Source of the DNA: Actinocatenispora sera
GTDB taxonomy: Bacteria; Actinomycetota; Actinomycetes; Mycobacteriales; Micromonosporaceae
Reading direction: 5' to 3'
NCBI RefSeq assembly: GCF_018324685.1
Contig: NZ_AP023354.1
Coordinates: forward strand, 1,488,001 to 1,552,000
Length of the DNA: 64,000 bases
Of the stretch, positions 24,661 to 34,154 are shown piece after piece (the stretch's first letter is position 1; each line of letters starts with the position of its first letter). The position numbers and the translations under genes are program-made. Below the pieces are notes generated by a model. That model worked only from the letters and a program-made list of their open reading frames with translations. It made no database searches and was not told the origin of the DNA.

Positions 24661-24825
24661 AAACCGTGCGGCACAGGCGATCACGGACCAGCGCGGGTGG
24701 ACGATGCGGCGGGACGGCAACTCGTGGTCGGCGGCTTCCTCGAACGCCCAGCCGATCGCGGGATCGCTGGCCGATCCGTCCACCCCCACCACGACCGGGC
24801 CGCCCGGCTGCCGGCGGCGCCACAA
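24661..24825 (-). pseudogene. Universal stress protein remnant, N-terminal fragment
   Basis: About 50 codons read PGGPVVVGVDGSASDPAIGW and continue AFEEAADHELP, the first strand and helix of a universal stress protein. Homology ends there, without the ATP-binding GxxGxxG region. It lies in the 386-base gap between two rightward genes and is the only recognisable content of that gap. Confidence 0.5.
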
Positions 24826-25003
24826 CGGCCCAACCGGGCCGATCTTCCCGGCACAACTGGGCCCACTGGCCGTACGCGGCAGGGCCGGTCATCTCTACGG
24901 CACCAGCCTCGTCGCGGCGAGGATCGACGGTGTGGCAGGTCGCGGCCCCGGACCGGGACTGCGGCCGGATCCGGACTTCGCGCAGTTGCCATCAGGGGGC
25001 GAC

Positions 25004-25642
25004 ATGGAGACGCGGCACGGGAGCAATCGTGCGTGGGCATCGCTCGATCGGGCCCTGTACCGCCTCTGGCCGTCCCGAAGCCCGATGTGCCGAGGCTCGG
25101 ATCGCATCGAGGCCGCCGTCCTGCGGGCCGCGTGCGTTGCGCTGCTCGCCGCGATCGGCGCCGGGATCATCCTGGGCGCGTACACGGCCGAAGGCGCGGA
25201 ACGCACCGCTCGGCTGGCCCGCGCCCACACCCACCCGTACGACGTCGTCCTGCTGGAGGACGCGCCGGCAGCGACGCCGGTGTCCGGCCGGACGAGTACC
25301 GTCGGTGCCCAGGCCAGCGCCCGGGTTCGTTGGCACACACCGGCTGGCAGCCGGACGGGCACCGTGCGGGTCGACGCGGACACCCGGGCCGGAGCGCACG
25401 CGACCGTCTGGTTCGACGCGAACTGGCACCAGGTGCCCCGTCCGGAAACCCGGCTCGGCACGATCCTGGACGGCATCGGACCCGGACTGTCGGTACCCCT
25501 CGGTACGGCGGCCGTCGGCGCCCTGGTCGTCGTCGCGACCCGAGTCACGGTGAACCGGCGAAGGCTCCGAGACTGGGACCGCGAGTGGCAGCGCGTGGAA
25601 CCCGTCTGGAGCCACCGGCCACGCCGTGACCATCGCGGCTGA
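25004..25642 (+). CDS. Rv1733c-family two-helix membrane protein
   Basis: A protein of 212 residues. One membrane helix lies at about 40-65 (VLRAACVALLAAIGAGIILGAY) and a second near 165-185 (LSVPLGTAAVGALVVVATRV), with an extracytoplasmic domain between that contains the W-x-x-P-G-x-R-x-G and WFDANWH segments. This matches the Rv1733c family, named for a dormancy-regulated Mycobacterium protein; function unknown. A G-rich ribosome site precedes ATG 25004. The neighbouring USP remnant is of interest because both belong to dormancy-type gene sets in mycobacteria. Confidence 0.7.
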   Translation: METRHGSNRAWASLDRALYRLWPSRSPMCRGSDRIEAAVLRAACVALLAAIGAGIILGAYTAEGAERTARLARAHTHPYDVVLLEDAPAATPVSGRTSTVGAQASARVRWHTPAGSRTGTVRVDADTRAGAHATVWFDANWHQVPRPETRLGTILDGIGPGLSVPLGTAAVGALVVVATRVTVNRRRLRDWDREWQRVEPVWSHRPRRDHRG

Positions 25643-25652
25643 CCTCGCCGCG

Positions 25653-25744
25653 CCGCGTCCCGGCCGCCCCGACAGGCTCCTTGCTGCGTCCCAGATGCCT
25701 CGACAGGCTCGTTGCTGCGTCCCGGCCGCCTCGACGGCTCCTCG
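25653..25744. repeat. Three tandem copies of a ~31-bp repeat
   Basis: Units containing GCGTCCC, about 9 bases, then TCGACAGGCTC-TTG follow one another at about 25653, 25684 and 25715, with the last one slightly divergent. They lie between the Rv1733c-like gene and the convergent membrane gene. Confidence 0.6.
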
Positions 25745-25886
25745 CCGCGATCGAGCGCCGGTGTAGGCACCGGCCGCCACCAACGCGGGCCAGTACCAGC
25801 GGCAACACCAGCGCCCGGGCCGACCTGTGCTCAGCCGCGGGTGTCGCCGCCCCGCCTGCGTCTGTCACCGCCACGACGCGGCGGCG

Positions 25887-26461
25887 TCAGCTCGATGGCG
25901 ACGAGGACTGCCGGGATCCCGGCGCCTCGGCCGGCCGTTCACCGTCGGACGGCGTCGTCCGCGTCGTCGGCGCATCCATCCGCGCCGACGCCGAGGTACC
26001 GGTCTGGTTGGACATCGGCCACCGCTCGGCCGCCGCGTCCATCCCGCCAGGCTGCTGCTGAGCCTCACGCGAGCGCGAACCCACCGTAGCCAGCGACCAG
26101 ATCACGAACACGTCCAGCGCGATGATCAGCAAGGACCAGAACGGGTAGTACGGGATGAAGAAGAAGTTGGCGATGGCAGACAGGCCCGCCAGGGCGATGC
26201 CGGCCCCCGGGCCCATGCCGAGCCGCTGAGGAACAGGAACGCTCCGGTCAGCATGGCAACGGCGCCGATGCACAGATGGATCCAACCCCAGGCCGTGGTG
26301 TCGATCTGGTAGAGGTAGTTGTTCGCGACGACGTAGAACCCGCTGCGGACAATTGCCTCGATGCCTTGGAATACCTGGAACATGCCCACGAGGAGCAACA
26401 TCGTGGCAGCGAACATCGTGCCGCCCCATGCCCACGATCGCGCAGCGCTCGACTGGCTCAT
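25887..26461 (-). pseudogene. Four-helix membrane protein (DUF7144-like), frameshifted at a G run
   Basis: ATG 26461 follows AAGGAGAC and starts MSQSSAARSWAWGGTMFAAT, with hydrophobic segments and the conserved TTAWGWIHLCIGAVAMLTG span. After GSAWARG the homologous continuation (AGIALAGLSAIANFFFIPYY, LLIIALDVFVIWSL) is one frame away. The shift falls at the five-base C run 26204-26208 (G run on the coding strand); one more base would restore a single frame. The C-terminus is a Ser/Thr/Pro-rich tail. It may be a real mutation, a homopolymer sequencing error or a phase-variable tract. Confidence 0.65.
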
Positions 26462-26602
26462 GGCGGTGTCTCCTTCCGGTTCGGTCGCGCCTGGATCGGC
26501 GGCGGCCCGCCGAACACGACACCAGCCGAGCGTCTCCCACCGCACGTCCACGGGCCTCACCCGGCGAGGGTGAACGACCGGTGTCGAGCCGCGCCGCGCG
26601 AC

Positions 26603-29374
26603 TCAGATCCGGTACGGCGGGCGGCTGGCTTCTTCCCGAAGCGGTGCCGGCTGCTGGGCGGGCGACCCCAGCAGCTCGCGTACCCGGCCCTGCCGGATGG
26701 CTTCGCGCCGGTTGCCGACGCCCAGCTTCCGGTACAGGCTCTTCAGGTGTGTCTTGACGGTGTTCACGCTGATGTGCAGATCGGCCGCGATCTCGTCGTT
26801 GCTGCTCATCGTGGGCAAATATCGCAGCACGGTCAGTTCGCGTTCGGTCAACGGTTCGGCGGCCGGCGCACCGGTCGCCGCGGCGTGCTCGTCGATCAGC
26901 GTGCTGGCGAACGAGGCGTAGCTGCCGAGCACGCGTTGCTGCCTGCGGATCAGCGGCTCCAGCCGATGACCGGCGGCGCGGAACGGGTGGCTGAGCTGGT
27001 CCTCGAAGGCCAGGCCGAGCGCTCGATCGACCGCCTCGACGGCGACACCGTCCTGCCGGAGCGCCTCCGCGGCGAGCGCCGTGATGAGCGATTCCTCGAC
27101 GGCCACGGCACGGCCACGATCGGCCGATCGGCGCAGCGGCGCAATGCGCTGCCGGGCACCGCCCGGTCGGTGCAGCGAAAGGTCGGCCCAGCCAAGCCAG
27201 ATGCGGTCCCAGTCGCCTGGCTCACCGCGGGCGGGCAGCCGGTCGATGATCGCCGCCGGTGCACCGGCGGCGAGTTCTGCCTCGACCTCGGCTCCGGCCA
27301 GCCACTCGGTCAACAACCCGGGAAGGCCGCCGGCTCGCAGCTCGGCGATCACCCGCCGGGCCGTACCCTGGTCGCCGCTCTGCACCAGCAGCCGGGCCTC
27401 GGCGACCCGGACGGCGCAGCGTACGGGTTGGTCGGCGCCGGTTTCCGCGGCCGTGGCGGCCTGCGCCAGGTAGCGGGCGGCGACGAGCGGATGGTCCCGC
27501 TGGAGTTCGGTGAGCGCAAGGGCCAGGTACGCGCCCCCAACGTACGGTTCCAGTCCGGCGGCACGGCGTTGCGCATCGGCGGCGGTCGAGCGGGCCAGCT
27601 TCGTGCCGGCCCGCAGCTCGCCGCGGACGACCTCGGCGACGGCCCGGTGTGCGTCGGCACTGAGTTCGGTCAGATCGAGCCGGCACTCCCCGGCGGCAGT
27701 GGCGGCATCCTGCAAGGTCCGGTGCGCGGCGCTGACCGCACCCTGCCACAGCTGCGTACGCCCGATGCACCAGTGGGCCAGCGCCCGGTACTCGGCCATC
27801 GCCGGCATATCCGACGCAGCGCCCGGGCCGGTCAGGGTCAGGACCCGGCCCGCCGCCTTGCGGGCGGCGCGATTCTCGCCGAGCGATCCGGCCGCGATCG
27901 CGCCGAGTGCGGACAGCCCGATCTCGGCCGCCGGCCGTAGCCCGGCCGGCTCACCGGACAACATCGAGCGCGCCTGCCGCAGTCGCGTGCGGGCCCGCAC
28001 GAAGTCGCGTCGGTACAGGGCGGTGACCGCGGCGCACGCCAGCGTCGTCACCGAGGGTGCCGTGTCGGCGGCGGCCGCGAGCGGCCGTACCTCCTCGGCG
28101 AGGATGGCGCCGTCGGCAGACATCAGCCGGGGCAGGGCCCGGGTGAAGAGGATCCGACCGACCTCGTGGTGATCGGCGGAGGCCACCGCGTGCCGCAGCG
28201 CCGGCAGGGGCGCCCCGTGCTGCGCGTACCAGTGGGCGGCCCGCCGATGTATCGCCGGCGCGGTGTCCGGTTCCTCCAGCTGCAGGCGGTGGTACAGGTA
28301 CTCCCGGAGAAGTTCGTGGTGGTCGAACCATTCCCCCTGGCGATCCACGGGCCGGACCAGGCCGGTGCGCGCCGCCAGGTCCTCCAGCAGCCGCTGGCTG
28401 TCGAGCCGCCCGGACAGCGCGGTGGCGAGCGAGCCGCTGATCCGCTCGGCGACGCTCGTGTGCAGCAGGAACGATCGAACCGCTGGCGACAGCGGTGCCA
28501 CCTCGTCGGCCAGGTAATCGGCGACCGGTGCCGCCGTGCCGGAGAACCGCGCAAGGCTCCGAGCCGGGTCGGCGGGATCCAGGGACATTGCGGCAAGGCG
28601 CAACCCGGCCGCCCAGCCGCCGGTACGCGCCAGGAGCCGATCGATCTGCTCGTCGTCGAGCGACAGGCCATGCGCCTGGAGGAGACGAACCGTCTCGGCA
28701 CGGTCGAACCGGAGGTCCGCCGTGCTCATCTCGCCGAGCAGCCCGTCGAGCCGCAACCGCTGCAATCTCAGCCGGAGCGCACCTCGCCCCAGCAGAACGA
28801 GCCGGAGAGCCGGCGGAGGCTCCATCAGGAGCAGGTCGAGACAGTCCAGAACGAATCGATCCCGAATCCGGTGCACTCCGTCGAACACCAGTACCACTGG
28901 TTCCGACAGGTCGTAAAACAGCGCGAGAATGTCGTCCAAAGGCTGGTAGGGCCGATGTTCAGCGGTGCTCAACAGCCTCGGCCGGCCGTCGCCCAGCCGT
29001 ACACCGGCCCGGTTGAACGCGGTGAGCAGATCGGACCAGAACGTCGCCAGATCGGTGCCCTGCTCCGGCAACGTGTACCAGGCGAGGGCACCCGGAACCC
29101 GCCCGGAGGCGGCCCATCCCGCCACGAGGACGGTCTTTCCCTCGCCGGTACCCGCGCTGACGAGTGTCGATCCGGCCGCGGTCAGTTCGGCCAGCCGGCC
29201 CTCTGGCCGAGGGCGGGCGATCCGGACCGACGGACCGCGCGGGACGGCCACTCGCGCGGCCAGCCTCGGCGTCACATCGACCGACTCCGGAGGCGGCAAC
29301 GCGTCCTGCGCCGCGTGGTGGTACGCCACTGGCTGCGCGTTCACCCCACGTGTCACCCCAACCAGTGTCACCAC
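26603..29374 (-). CDS. MalT-like LuxR regulator with STAND ATPase domain
   Basis: A protein of 923 residues. The P-loop VSAGTGEGKTVLVAGW is at about 80-95 and the Walker B-like VVLVFDGVHRI follows near 150. Then come winged-helix and TPR-like helical repeats, and the last 65 residues are a LuxR HTH (LTERELTVLRYLPTMSSNDE, then NTVKTHLKSLYRKLGV). These large LAL/MalT-type regulators couple ATP and ligand binding to transcription activation. It sits alone, with no obvious target next to it. The gap to the divergent side, 29375-29601, shows nothing recognisable. Confidence 0.87.
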   Translation of the reverse strand: MVTLVGVTRGVNAQPVAYHHAAQDALPPPESVDVTPRLAARVAVPRGPSVRIARPRPEGRLAELTAAGSTLVSAGTGEGKTVLVAGWAASGRVPGALAWYTLPEQGTDLATFWSDLLTAFNRAGVRLGDGRPRLLSTAEHRPYQPLDDILALFYDLSEPVVLVFDGVHRIRDRFVLDCLDLLLMEPPPALRLVLLGRGALRLRLQRLRLDGLLGEMSTADLRFDRAETVRLLQAHGLSLDDEQIDRLLARTGGWAAGLRLAAMSLDPADPARSLARFSGTAAPVADYLADEVAPLSPAVRSFLLHTSVAERISGSLATALSGRLDSQRLLEDLAARTGLVRPVDRQGEWFDHHELLREYLYHRLQLEEPDTAPAIHRRAAHWYAQHGAPLPALRHAVASADHHEVGRILFTRALPRLMSADGAILAEEVRPLAAAADTAPSVTTLACAAVTALYRRDFVRARTRLRQARSMLSGEPAGLRPAAEIGLSALGAIAAGSLGENRAARKAAGRVLTLTGPGAASDMPAMAEYRALAHWCIGRTQLWQGAVSAAHRTLQDAATAAGECRLDLTELSADAHRAVAEVVRGELRAGTKLARSTAADAQRRAAGLEPYVGGAYLALALTELQRDHPLVAARYLAQAATAAETGADQPVRCAVRVAEARLLVQSGDQGTARRVIAELRAGGLPGLLTEWLAGAEVEAELAAGAPAAIIDRLPARGEPGDWDRIWLGWADLSLHRPGGARQRIAPLRRSADRGRAVAVEESLITALAAEALRQDGVAVEAVDRALGLAFEDQLSHPFRAAGHRLEPLIRRQQRVLGSYASFASTLIDEHAAATGAPAAEPLTERELTVLRYLPTMSSNDEIAADLHISVNTVKTHLKSLYRKLGVGNRREAIRQGRVRELLGSPAQQPAPLREEASRPPYRI

Positions 29375-29601
29375 CGGGAGCGCCGGGCGTGATCGAAAAC
29401 GCGTCGCGGTACACCATCGGACCGGCCGCGCGGTGCGTCCGGCCGTCCCGCCATCAACCCATCGCCCACCGTTTCGCGACGATGGACCGACCCCGGGCCA
29501 CCCGATAGGGGTCGGTCACCCGGTGCGGTAGGGACGCGGCAGGCGAAGTCGCCGGATGTCACCGCGAACCGGTGTGCGCGAGTGGTCCGCGGGTCGCCCG
29601 A

Positions 29602-30516
29602 TCACCGTCGGAGTTCGCGCTGGCCGCTGGCGTCGACCTCGGTCACGAGCAGGCTCAGATCGAGGGCCTGGACGCTGTGGGTCAGAGCGCCCAACGACAT
29701 CGCGTCGACGCCGGTCGCAGCAACCGCCATTGCGGTGTCTGCGGTGATCCGTCCCGATGCCTCGAGCTTCGTCCCCGGCCCCAGCTCGTCGCGCAGCGCA
29801 ACCACCGCTCTCAACTCGCGGGGGGCCATGTTGTCCAGCAGCAGCCAGTCAGCGCCAGCCGCGAGCGCTTCGCGCGCCTCGTCGGCGGTACGGACCTCGA
29901 TCTCCACCTCGACCGGACGCGACTCGGTCCGGCTACCCCGCCGTACCGCGCGAAGGGCAGCCGTCACGCCGCCCGCGACGGCCACATGGTTCTCCTTCAA
30001 CAGCACCATCGTCGAGAGGTCCAGTCGATGCCCGTGAGCGCCGCCCGCCCGCACCGCGTACTTGTCCAGCGCGCGAAGTCCCGGCGCCGTCTTCCTGGTG
30101 TCCAGGACACGCACCGGCAGATCGGCGAGTTTCTCGACCAGCGCGCCGGCCATCGTTGCGATCCCCGACATGCGCTGGAGGAAGTTGAGTGCCACCCGTT
30201 CACCCGTGATGATGCTGGCGGCGGGACCGGACACCACCGCGACCACGTCACCGGGCTCGACGTGGTCTCCGTCGACGAAACCCGGCTCGACCACCACGGC
30301 TGGGTCCACCTGGCGGAAGACCTCGGTCAGGGCGGGTAGACCGGCGAGAATGCCAGGGTCTCGTGCGATGAGTTCGGCGCGCACCACCGCGCCCGCTGGC
30401 ACGCTCCAGAGCGTGGTGATGTCGTCGCCTGCGGCGTCCTCGACCAGCGCATCGCCCACCGCGGTGACCGCGGCGGACTCTGGCCAACTGGGCCGTACTC
30501 GGGTCGTCTCGACCAT
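29602..30516 (-). CDS. nadC: Nicotinate-nucleotide pyrophosphorylase (quinolinate PRTase)
   Basis: A protein of 304 residues. It converts quinolinate and PRPP to nicotinate mononucleotide in de novo NAD synthesis. Key motifs: GDITT-like start of the N-terminal domain, ERVALNFLQRMSGIAT, RVLDTRKTAPGLRALDKYAVRAGGAHGHR (part), LLKENHV, and EVEIEV. The active-site Arg and Lys residues of these motifs are kept. ATG 30516 follows GGGAGGG. nadA and nadB are not next to it, so it stands alone here; it might also serve in a special pyridine pathway. Confidence 0.9.
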   Translation of the reverse strand: MVETTRVRPSWPESAAVTAVGDALVEDAAGDDITTLWSVPAGAVVRAELIARDPGILAGLPALTEVFRQVDPAVVVEPGFVDGDHVEPGDVVAVVSGPAASIITGERVALNFLQRMSGIATMAGALVEKLADLPVRVLDTRKTAPGLRALDKYAVRAGGAHGHRLDLSTMVLLKENHVAVAGGVTAALRAVRRGSRTESRPVEVEIEVRTADEAREALAAGADWLLLDNMAPRELRAVVALRDELGPGTKLEASGRITADTAMAVAATGVDAMSLGALTHSVQALDLSLLVTEVDASGQRELRR

Positions 30517-30838
30517 CTCCACCCTCCCGCAATCACTTCTATTTTCGAACTGCTCTGAGTGTGCGGAGCCGGCGCTCCCCGTGCAATGAACTACCTCACG
30601 CCGCGGCATCGCGCCGATGCTGACGCACATCACAGGTCCGCGCCGGCGCGCTCGCTTCCGAATCCGAAGCACTGATGTTAGCGTTCGATGTGCACGTGAT
30701 TTCGAAGCATTGATCTACTGTGGACGATCGAGCGTCCCGCACGGCAGCCGGTCGACCCGAACCGCTCCGTGCCGTCCCTCGCACTTGGCAGCAGATCCCA
30801 GGCCACCGGCAACAGTCTCGTTTCTGGACGGAGTCGTC
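30517..30838. other. Gene-free gap between nadC and the EthD gene
   Basis: This 322-base divergent gap holds an AT-richer patch near 30535-30550 and a near-palindrome GCTTCCGAATCCGAAGC at 30654-30670 that may be a regulator site. A second TTCGAA palindrome occurs near 30701. No coding or RNA signal is convincing. Confidence 0.35.
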
Positions 30839-31150
30839 ATGCAAAGGTTGCTCGTCCTGTATCCCCCGCCCGCCGACCCGGACCACTTCCGCGACTACTA
30901 CCTGTCCCACCACCTTCCGCTGGTCGAGGACTGGCCCGGTGTGCTTGCGTGGCGCTACAGCTTCGACGTGGCGACGACCACGGGAGAAGCCGCGTACTTC
31001 GCGGTCTTCGAAGCCGACTTCGCCGACGCGGCCGCCATGGCCGCGGCACGGGAGTCCCCGCACGGCCGGCGGCTGACCGCCGATGTCGCCAACTACGCCA
31101 CCGGCGGTGTGATCGTCATCCACTATCCGGTGCCGGACGGCGCCAGCTGA
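30839..31150 (+). CDS. EthD-family small protein
   Basis: A protein of 103 residues: MQRLLVLYPPPADPDHFRDY, then YLSHHLPLVEDWPG with the conserved His, and a second half VFEADFADAAAMAAARESPHG. This is the ferredoxin-like dimeric alpha/beta barrel fold of EthD proteins, found with ether- or aromatic-degrading systems; the family's reaction is not settled. A weak GGA-type ribosome site precedes ATG 30839. It stands 95 bases before a PhzF gene on the same strand, so they may be co-transcribed. Confidence 0.75.
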   Translation: MQRLLVLYPPPADPDHFRDYYLSHHLPLVEDWPGVLAWRYSFDVATTTGEAAYFAVFEADFADAAAMAAARESPHGRRLTADVANYATGGVIVIHYPVPDGAS

Positions 31151-31245
31151 GGGGCCGGTACGAGTCTGGGACGCGCTTGGTCGGCCGTTGCGGTCAGGTT
31201 CGGTCATCGGCCGTTTCCGGTTCGCCGAGTGTGGAGGGTGGGCCG

Positions 31246-32115
31246 ATGTCCTGGCCGGGTGTCACGGTGGTCGACGCGTGCGTGCGGCGCGACGGCCGGG
31301 GCGGTAGCCCCACGGCCGTCACCGACGACGACCCGGCGGCGACCGACGCGGACCGGCGTGCGGTTGCTGCCGCGGCCGGCACCTCGCACGCGGCGCTCCT
31401 CGGCCCGGGGCGCACGCCGGACGGTGGCTGGCCGGTCCGGTTCTTCACCGCCACCGCCGAACTGTCCGGCTGCGGCCACGGCACCGTTGCCGCGCAGGCG
31501 GTCCGGTTGACCCGCACCGAGCTTCGCGAGCTGTACGACCGCCAACACACCGGCGGGCGCACGTTCGACACCGTCGCGATCCGCCGCCCCACCGGCATCG
31601 AGGTGTGGTTCGACCAGGGCCTCGTCGCGCTGCGTCACCCGGCACCGGACGAGCGCGCCGCGATCGTCGCCGCACTCGGGCTCGTCGCCGGTGACCTTCA
31701 TCCGACCGACGCGCCACGGATCGCCGCGCCCGGCGCACCGCGCATGCTGGTACCGGTCCGCGACCGCCCGGCGCTGCTTCGAGTCCGCCCGCACCTCGAC
31801 AGGTTGACAGCGGCGTGCACGCGGTACGGGCTCCTCGGCTGTTTCGTGTACGTACCGCCGGCGGGCGACCGACCGGGTGCGGCGCGGATGTTCGCGCCGG
31901 CGATCGGTGTCGACGAGGACGTCGCCAACGCCAACAGCACCGGCTGCCTCGCCGCCCACCTGCTCGACGCGACAGGGGCGCGGACGATCGCGATCGAGGT
32001 GGAGCAGGGTGACACCCTCGGTCGACCGGCCAGCGTGCTTGCTTCGGCCCGCCGTGTGCCCGCGGGCATCACGACCCGGGTCGGCGGGTTGGCGGTGGTC
32101 CGCGGGGGACGCTGA
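31246..32115 (+). CDS. PhzF-family isomerase-like protein
   Basis: A protein of 289 residues with the two-lobed diaminopimelate-epimerase-like fold of PhzF proteins: N-terminal VTVVDACVRRDGRGGSPTAV, WPVRFFTATAELSGCGHGTV, with Glu-Leu-x-Gly-Cys-Gly-His matching the conserved catalytic segment, and a C-terminal DEDVANANSTGCLAAHLL. It probably catalyses isomerisation or proton transfer on a small acid. No other phenazine gene is present, so a phenazine role is unlikely. GGAGGGTG precedes ATG 31246. Confidence 0.8.
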   Translation: MSWPGVTVVDACVRRDGRGGSPTAVTDDDPAATDADRRAVAAAAGTSHAALLGPGRTPDGGWPVRFFTATAELSGCGHGTVAAQAVRLTRTELRELYDRQHTGGRTFDTVAIRRPTGIEVWFDQGLVALRHPAPDERAAIVAALGLVAGDLHPTDAPRIAAPGAPRMLVPVRDRPALLRVRPHLDRLTAACTRYGLLGCFVYVPPAGDRPGAARMFAPAIGVDEDVANANSTGCLAAHLLDATGARTIAIEVEQGDTLGRPASVLASARRVPAGITTRVGGLAVVRGGR

Positions 32116-32444
32116 GGCGACGACTGGACCGATCTGCGTGGGGTGCATGGCACCGACTGCCGGTGGGACTCCTGCCATCAGGGTCGACGGACCGCCGAGT
32201 ACCGAACCGGAGAAGCCCCGCACGTTCGGTCACTGCTCGAGCATGTCGGTGTAGCATCGGGCCGGCCAAGCCCGAGCAGATCGCCGCGGAGAAGTGTGAG
32301 CTACCCAGTCGTCATGCCTTTCGTACGCCCCGCGGGCATCGCCGAACCTTCCGCTGCGGCAACGGGGCCGAGTCGACCGTCGGCGCGGACAACCTCCGTT
32401 GAGCAGACCTCGTCCGGCTGGTACCGGGGGCGGGGTGCGCGCTG
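32116..32444. other. Gene-free gap before the first HxlR gene
   Basis: These 329 bases keep the high GC of the region but contain no frame with recognisable protein similarity, no strong hairpin and no clear repeat. It probably holds the promoter for the HxlR gene. Confidence 0.4.
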
Positions 32445-32822
32445 ATGGCCATGTCTGGATCAGCCAACCGGGGCAACGAACGGGGACCACGTCCGGGCAG
32501 CCCGGTGCGAGGCTCCGCCACTGGCCGTCCGATGATGGCGGCGCTCGATCTGTTCGGGCGGCGCTGGGTGCTCCGTATCATCTGGGAGTTGAGAAACGGT
32601 CCGCTGGGCTTCCGCGCTCTGCAGAAGAACTGTGACGGTATGTCGTCGAGCGTGCTGGATCAGCGCCTTCGCGAACTGAACGACGCACGCATCGTCGAGC
32701 AGAGCGAGGACGGTCTGTACCTGCTGACGAAACTCGGCGATGACGTCTACCGCTCGCTGAAGCCGTTGATCGCCTGGTCGCATCGCTGGGCACGGGAGTT
32801 GTCCGACAGCCCCGGGGAATGA
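32445..32822 (+). CDS. HxlR-family regulator
   Basis: A protein of 125 residues. The core reads ALDLFGRRWVLRIIWELRNG, then FRALQKNCDGMSSSVLDQRLREL and a wing (VEQSEDGLYLLTKLGDDVY), the usual HxlR winged-helix, although the typical first-helix Cys is absent. The N-terminal 25 residues are Gly/Arg-rich and may not be translated (ATG 32445 or 32451). HxlR proteins respond to aldehydes or quinones. The next gene is an NTF2-like protein 101 bases downstream. Confidence 0.78.
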   Translation: MAMSGSANRGNERGPRPGSPVRGSATGRPMMAALDLFGRRWVLRIIWELRNGPLGFRALQKNCDGMSSSVLDQRLRELNDARIVEQSEDGLYLLTKLGDDVYRSLKPLIAWSHRWARELSDSPGE

Positions 32823-32923
32823 AGCGATTGCTGTGCCGGCTGGCGTGATGTCGCTGGATCGGCAGTGGGGCGATCGCATCTGGGTTAGTATCGGTATTGA
32901 ACTGACTCGGACAGGGAGGGCTC

Positions 32924-33388
32924 GTGTTCCGCTTGATCGCCCGCCGCCAGTACCGGCGCGTCTGGCAGGCCATGAACGCCCACGACTACGACGCGATCAT
33001 CCGGCGGTTCGCGCCGGACTTCCGCGTCACCTTCCACGGCGACACCAGCCTGGGCGGCACCCGTACCACCCGGGCGGCGATGGCGGCCTGGTTCGACCGG
33101 CTGTTCCGGCTGCTCCCCGACGCCGAGTTCGAGCTGCGCCAGCTGGCCGTCGACGGCCCACCGTGGAACACCCGCATCGCGGGGTTGTTCACACTCACCG
33201 CCACCACTCCGCTCGGTGAGCCCTACCGGAACGTGTTCGTGCAGTTCGTGCGGCTGCGGTTCGGTCGGATCTGCTGGTACGAGGTGCACGAGGACTCGCT
33301 CCGGTGGTCCCGGCTGTGCCAGCACCTGGGCTCGAACGGGGTGACCGAGGCGGTCGCCCCGCCCATCCTCGACGCCGTGAGCGCATAG
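32924..33388 (+). CDS. NTF2/SnoaL-like protein
   Basis: A protein of 154 residues with the cone-shaped NTF2 fold pattern: ARRQYRRVWQAMNAHDYDAI, then FAPDFRVTFHGDTSLGGTRT, MAAWFDRLFRLLPDAEFEL, and FVQFVRLRFGRICWYEVHED. Such proteins act as small isomerases/hydrolases or ligand binders. GTG 32924 follows an AGGGAGGG-type site. It ends 2 bases before the next HxlR gene, so the two form an operon and the regulator probably controls it. Confidence 0.72.
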   Translation: MFRLIARRQYRRVWQAMNAHDYDAIIRRFAPDFRVTFHGDTSLGGTRTTRAAMAAWFDRLFRLLPDAEFELRQLAVDGPPWNTRIAGLFTLTATTPLGEPYRNVFVQFVRLRFGRICWYEVHEDSLRWSRLCQHLGSNGVTEAVAPPILDAVSA

Positions 33389-33390
33389 CG

Positions 33391-33882
33391 ATGCGACAGA
33401 CGAGCTTCGCCGAGATGCACTGCTCGCTGGCCCGGTCCCTCGAGGTGGTCGGCGACTGGTGGACCCCGCTGATCCTGCGCGACGTGTACCTGGGCATCGA
33501 CCGGTTCGCCGACCTCGCCGAGGATCTGGGCATCAGCCGCAACCTGCTCACCGAACGGCTCAACGGCCTGGTCGACGACGGTGTCCTGCGGCGAGAGCGG
33601 TACCGGCAGCGTCCGCCCCGCGACCGGTACGTGCTGACCGAGTCCGGCCGGCAGCTCATCCCGATCCTGGTGGCGCTGACGGCCTGGGGTGACCGCTGGC
33701 AGCCGCCCGACGGCGGCCCACCCATCCGGTTCGAGCACCGCGACCACGACGCCGTACCGGTCGTGGCGTGCGGGGCGTGCGGCGACGCGATTGTGGCGGA
33801 CGAGCTGACCGCCCGACCGGGCCCGGGCGGCCGCGCGGCCCCCGGCACGATGGTGCTGGCCCGCCGCCTCGCCACGCCCTGA
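33391..33882 (+). CDS. HxlR-family regulator with C-terminal extension
   Basis: A protein of 163 residues. The winged helix is MHCSLARSLEVVGDWWTPLILRDV (first part), DLAEDLGISRNLLTERLNGL and RYVLTESGRQLIPIL. Cys11 sits at the conserved N-terminal position used for thiol sensing in HxlR/HypR proteins. A C-terminal extension contains CGACGD, a CxxC pair that could bind metal or sense redox state. The start ATG follows the NTF2-like stop by 2 bases. The 272 bases downstream contain no recognisable gene. Confidence 0.83.
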   Translation: MRQTSFAEMHCSLARSLEVVGDWWTPLILRDVYLGIDRFADLAEDLGISRNLLTERLNGLVDDGVLRRERYRQRPPRDRYVLTESGRQLIPILVALTAWGDRWQPPDGGPPIRFEHRDHDAVPVVACGACGDAIVADELTARPGPGGRAAPGTMVLARRLATP

Positions 33883-34154
33883 TCGGCGCCCGGGCAGCGC
33901 GGCAGGACGACGGGGGCGGAAGCGTGGGGTGCCCGCCGGCGAGCCGTACCGCCAGTGGCACCTGCACCAATCGCCACCGGACCCGGTGGCGGCGCATCCT
34001 GGGCGCGCGGCTCGCCGGCGACCAGCAGGGCAGGATGGCGCAGGGCCAGCTCCCCGACCGGCGCCTGGTAACGCCGGTTCCGAGCCTGCGCGCGGCGACC
34101 ACATTGGTTTCAATCGATACGGTTTCGAATGATCGATAGTTGTAGTGTGGGGGC

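Noticed and set aside
30654-30670. Operator palindrome GCTTCCGAATCCGAAGC upstream of nadC/EthD
   Set aside because: Imperfect symmetry (mismatches inside) and no regulator gene nearby; kept only as a note in the gap entry.
31246-32115. Phenazine biosynthesis cluster
   Set aside because: A lone PhzF-family gene is common in bacteria; no phzA-E or related genes are present.
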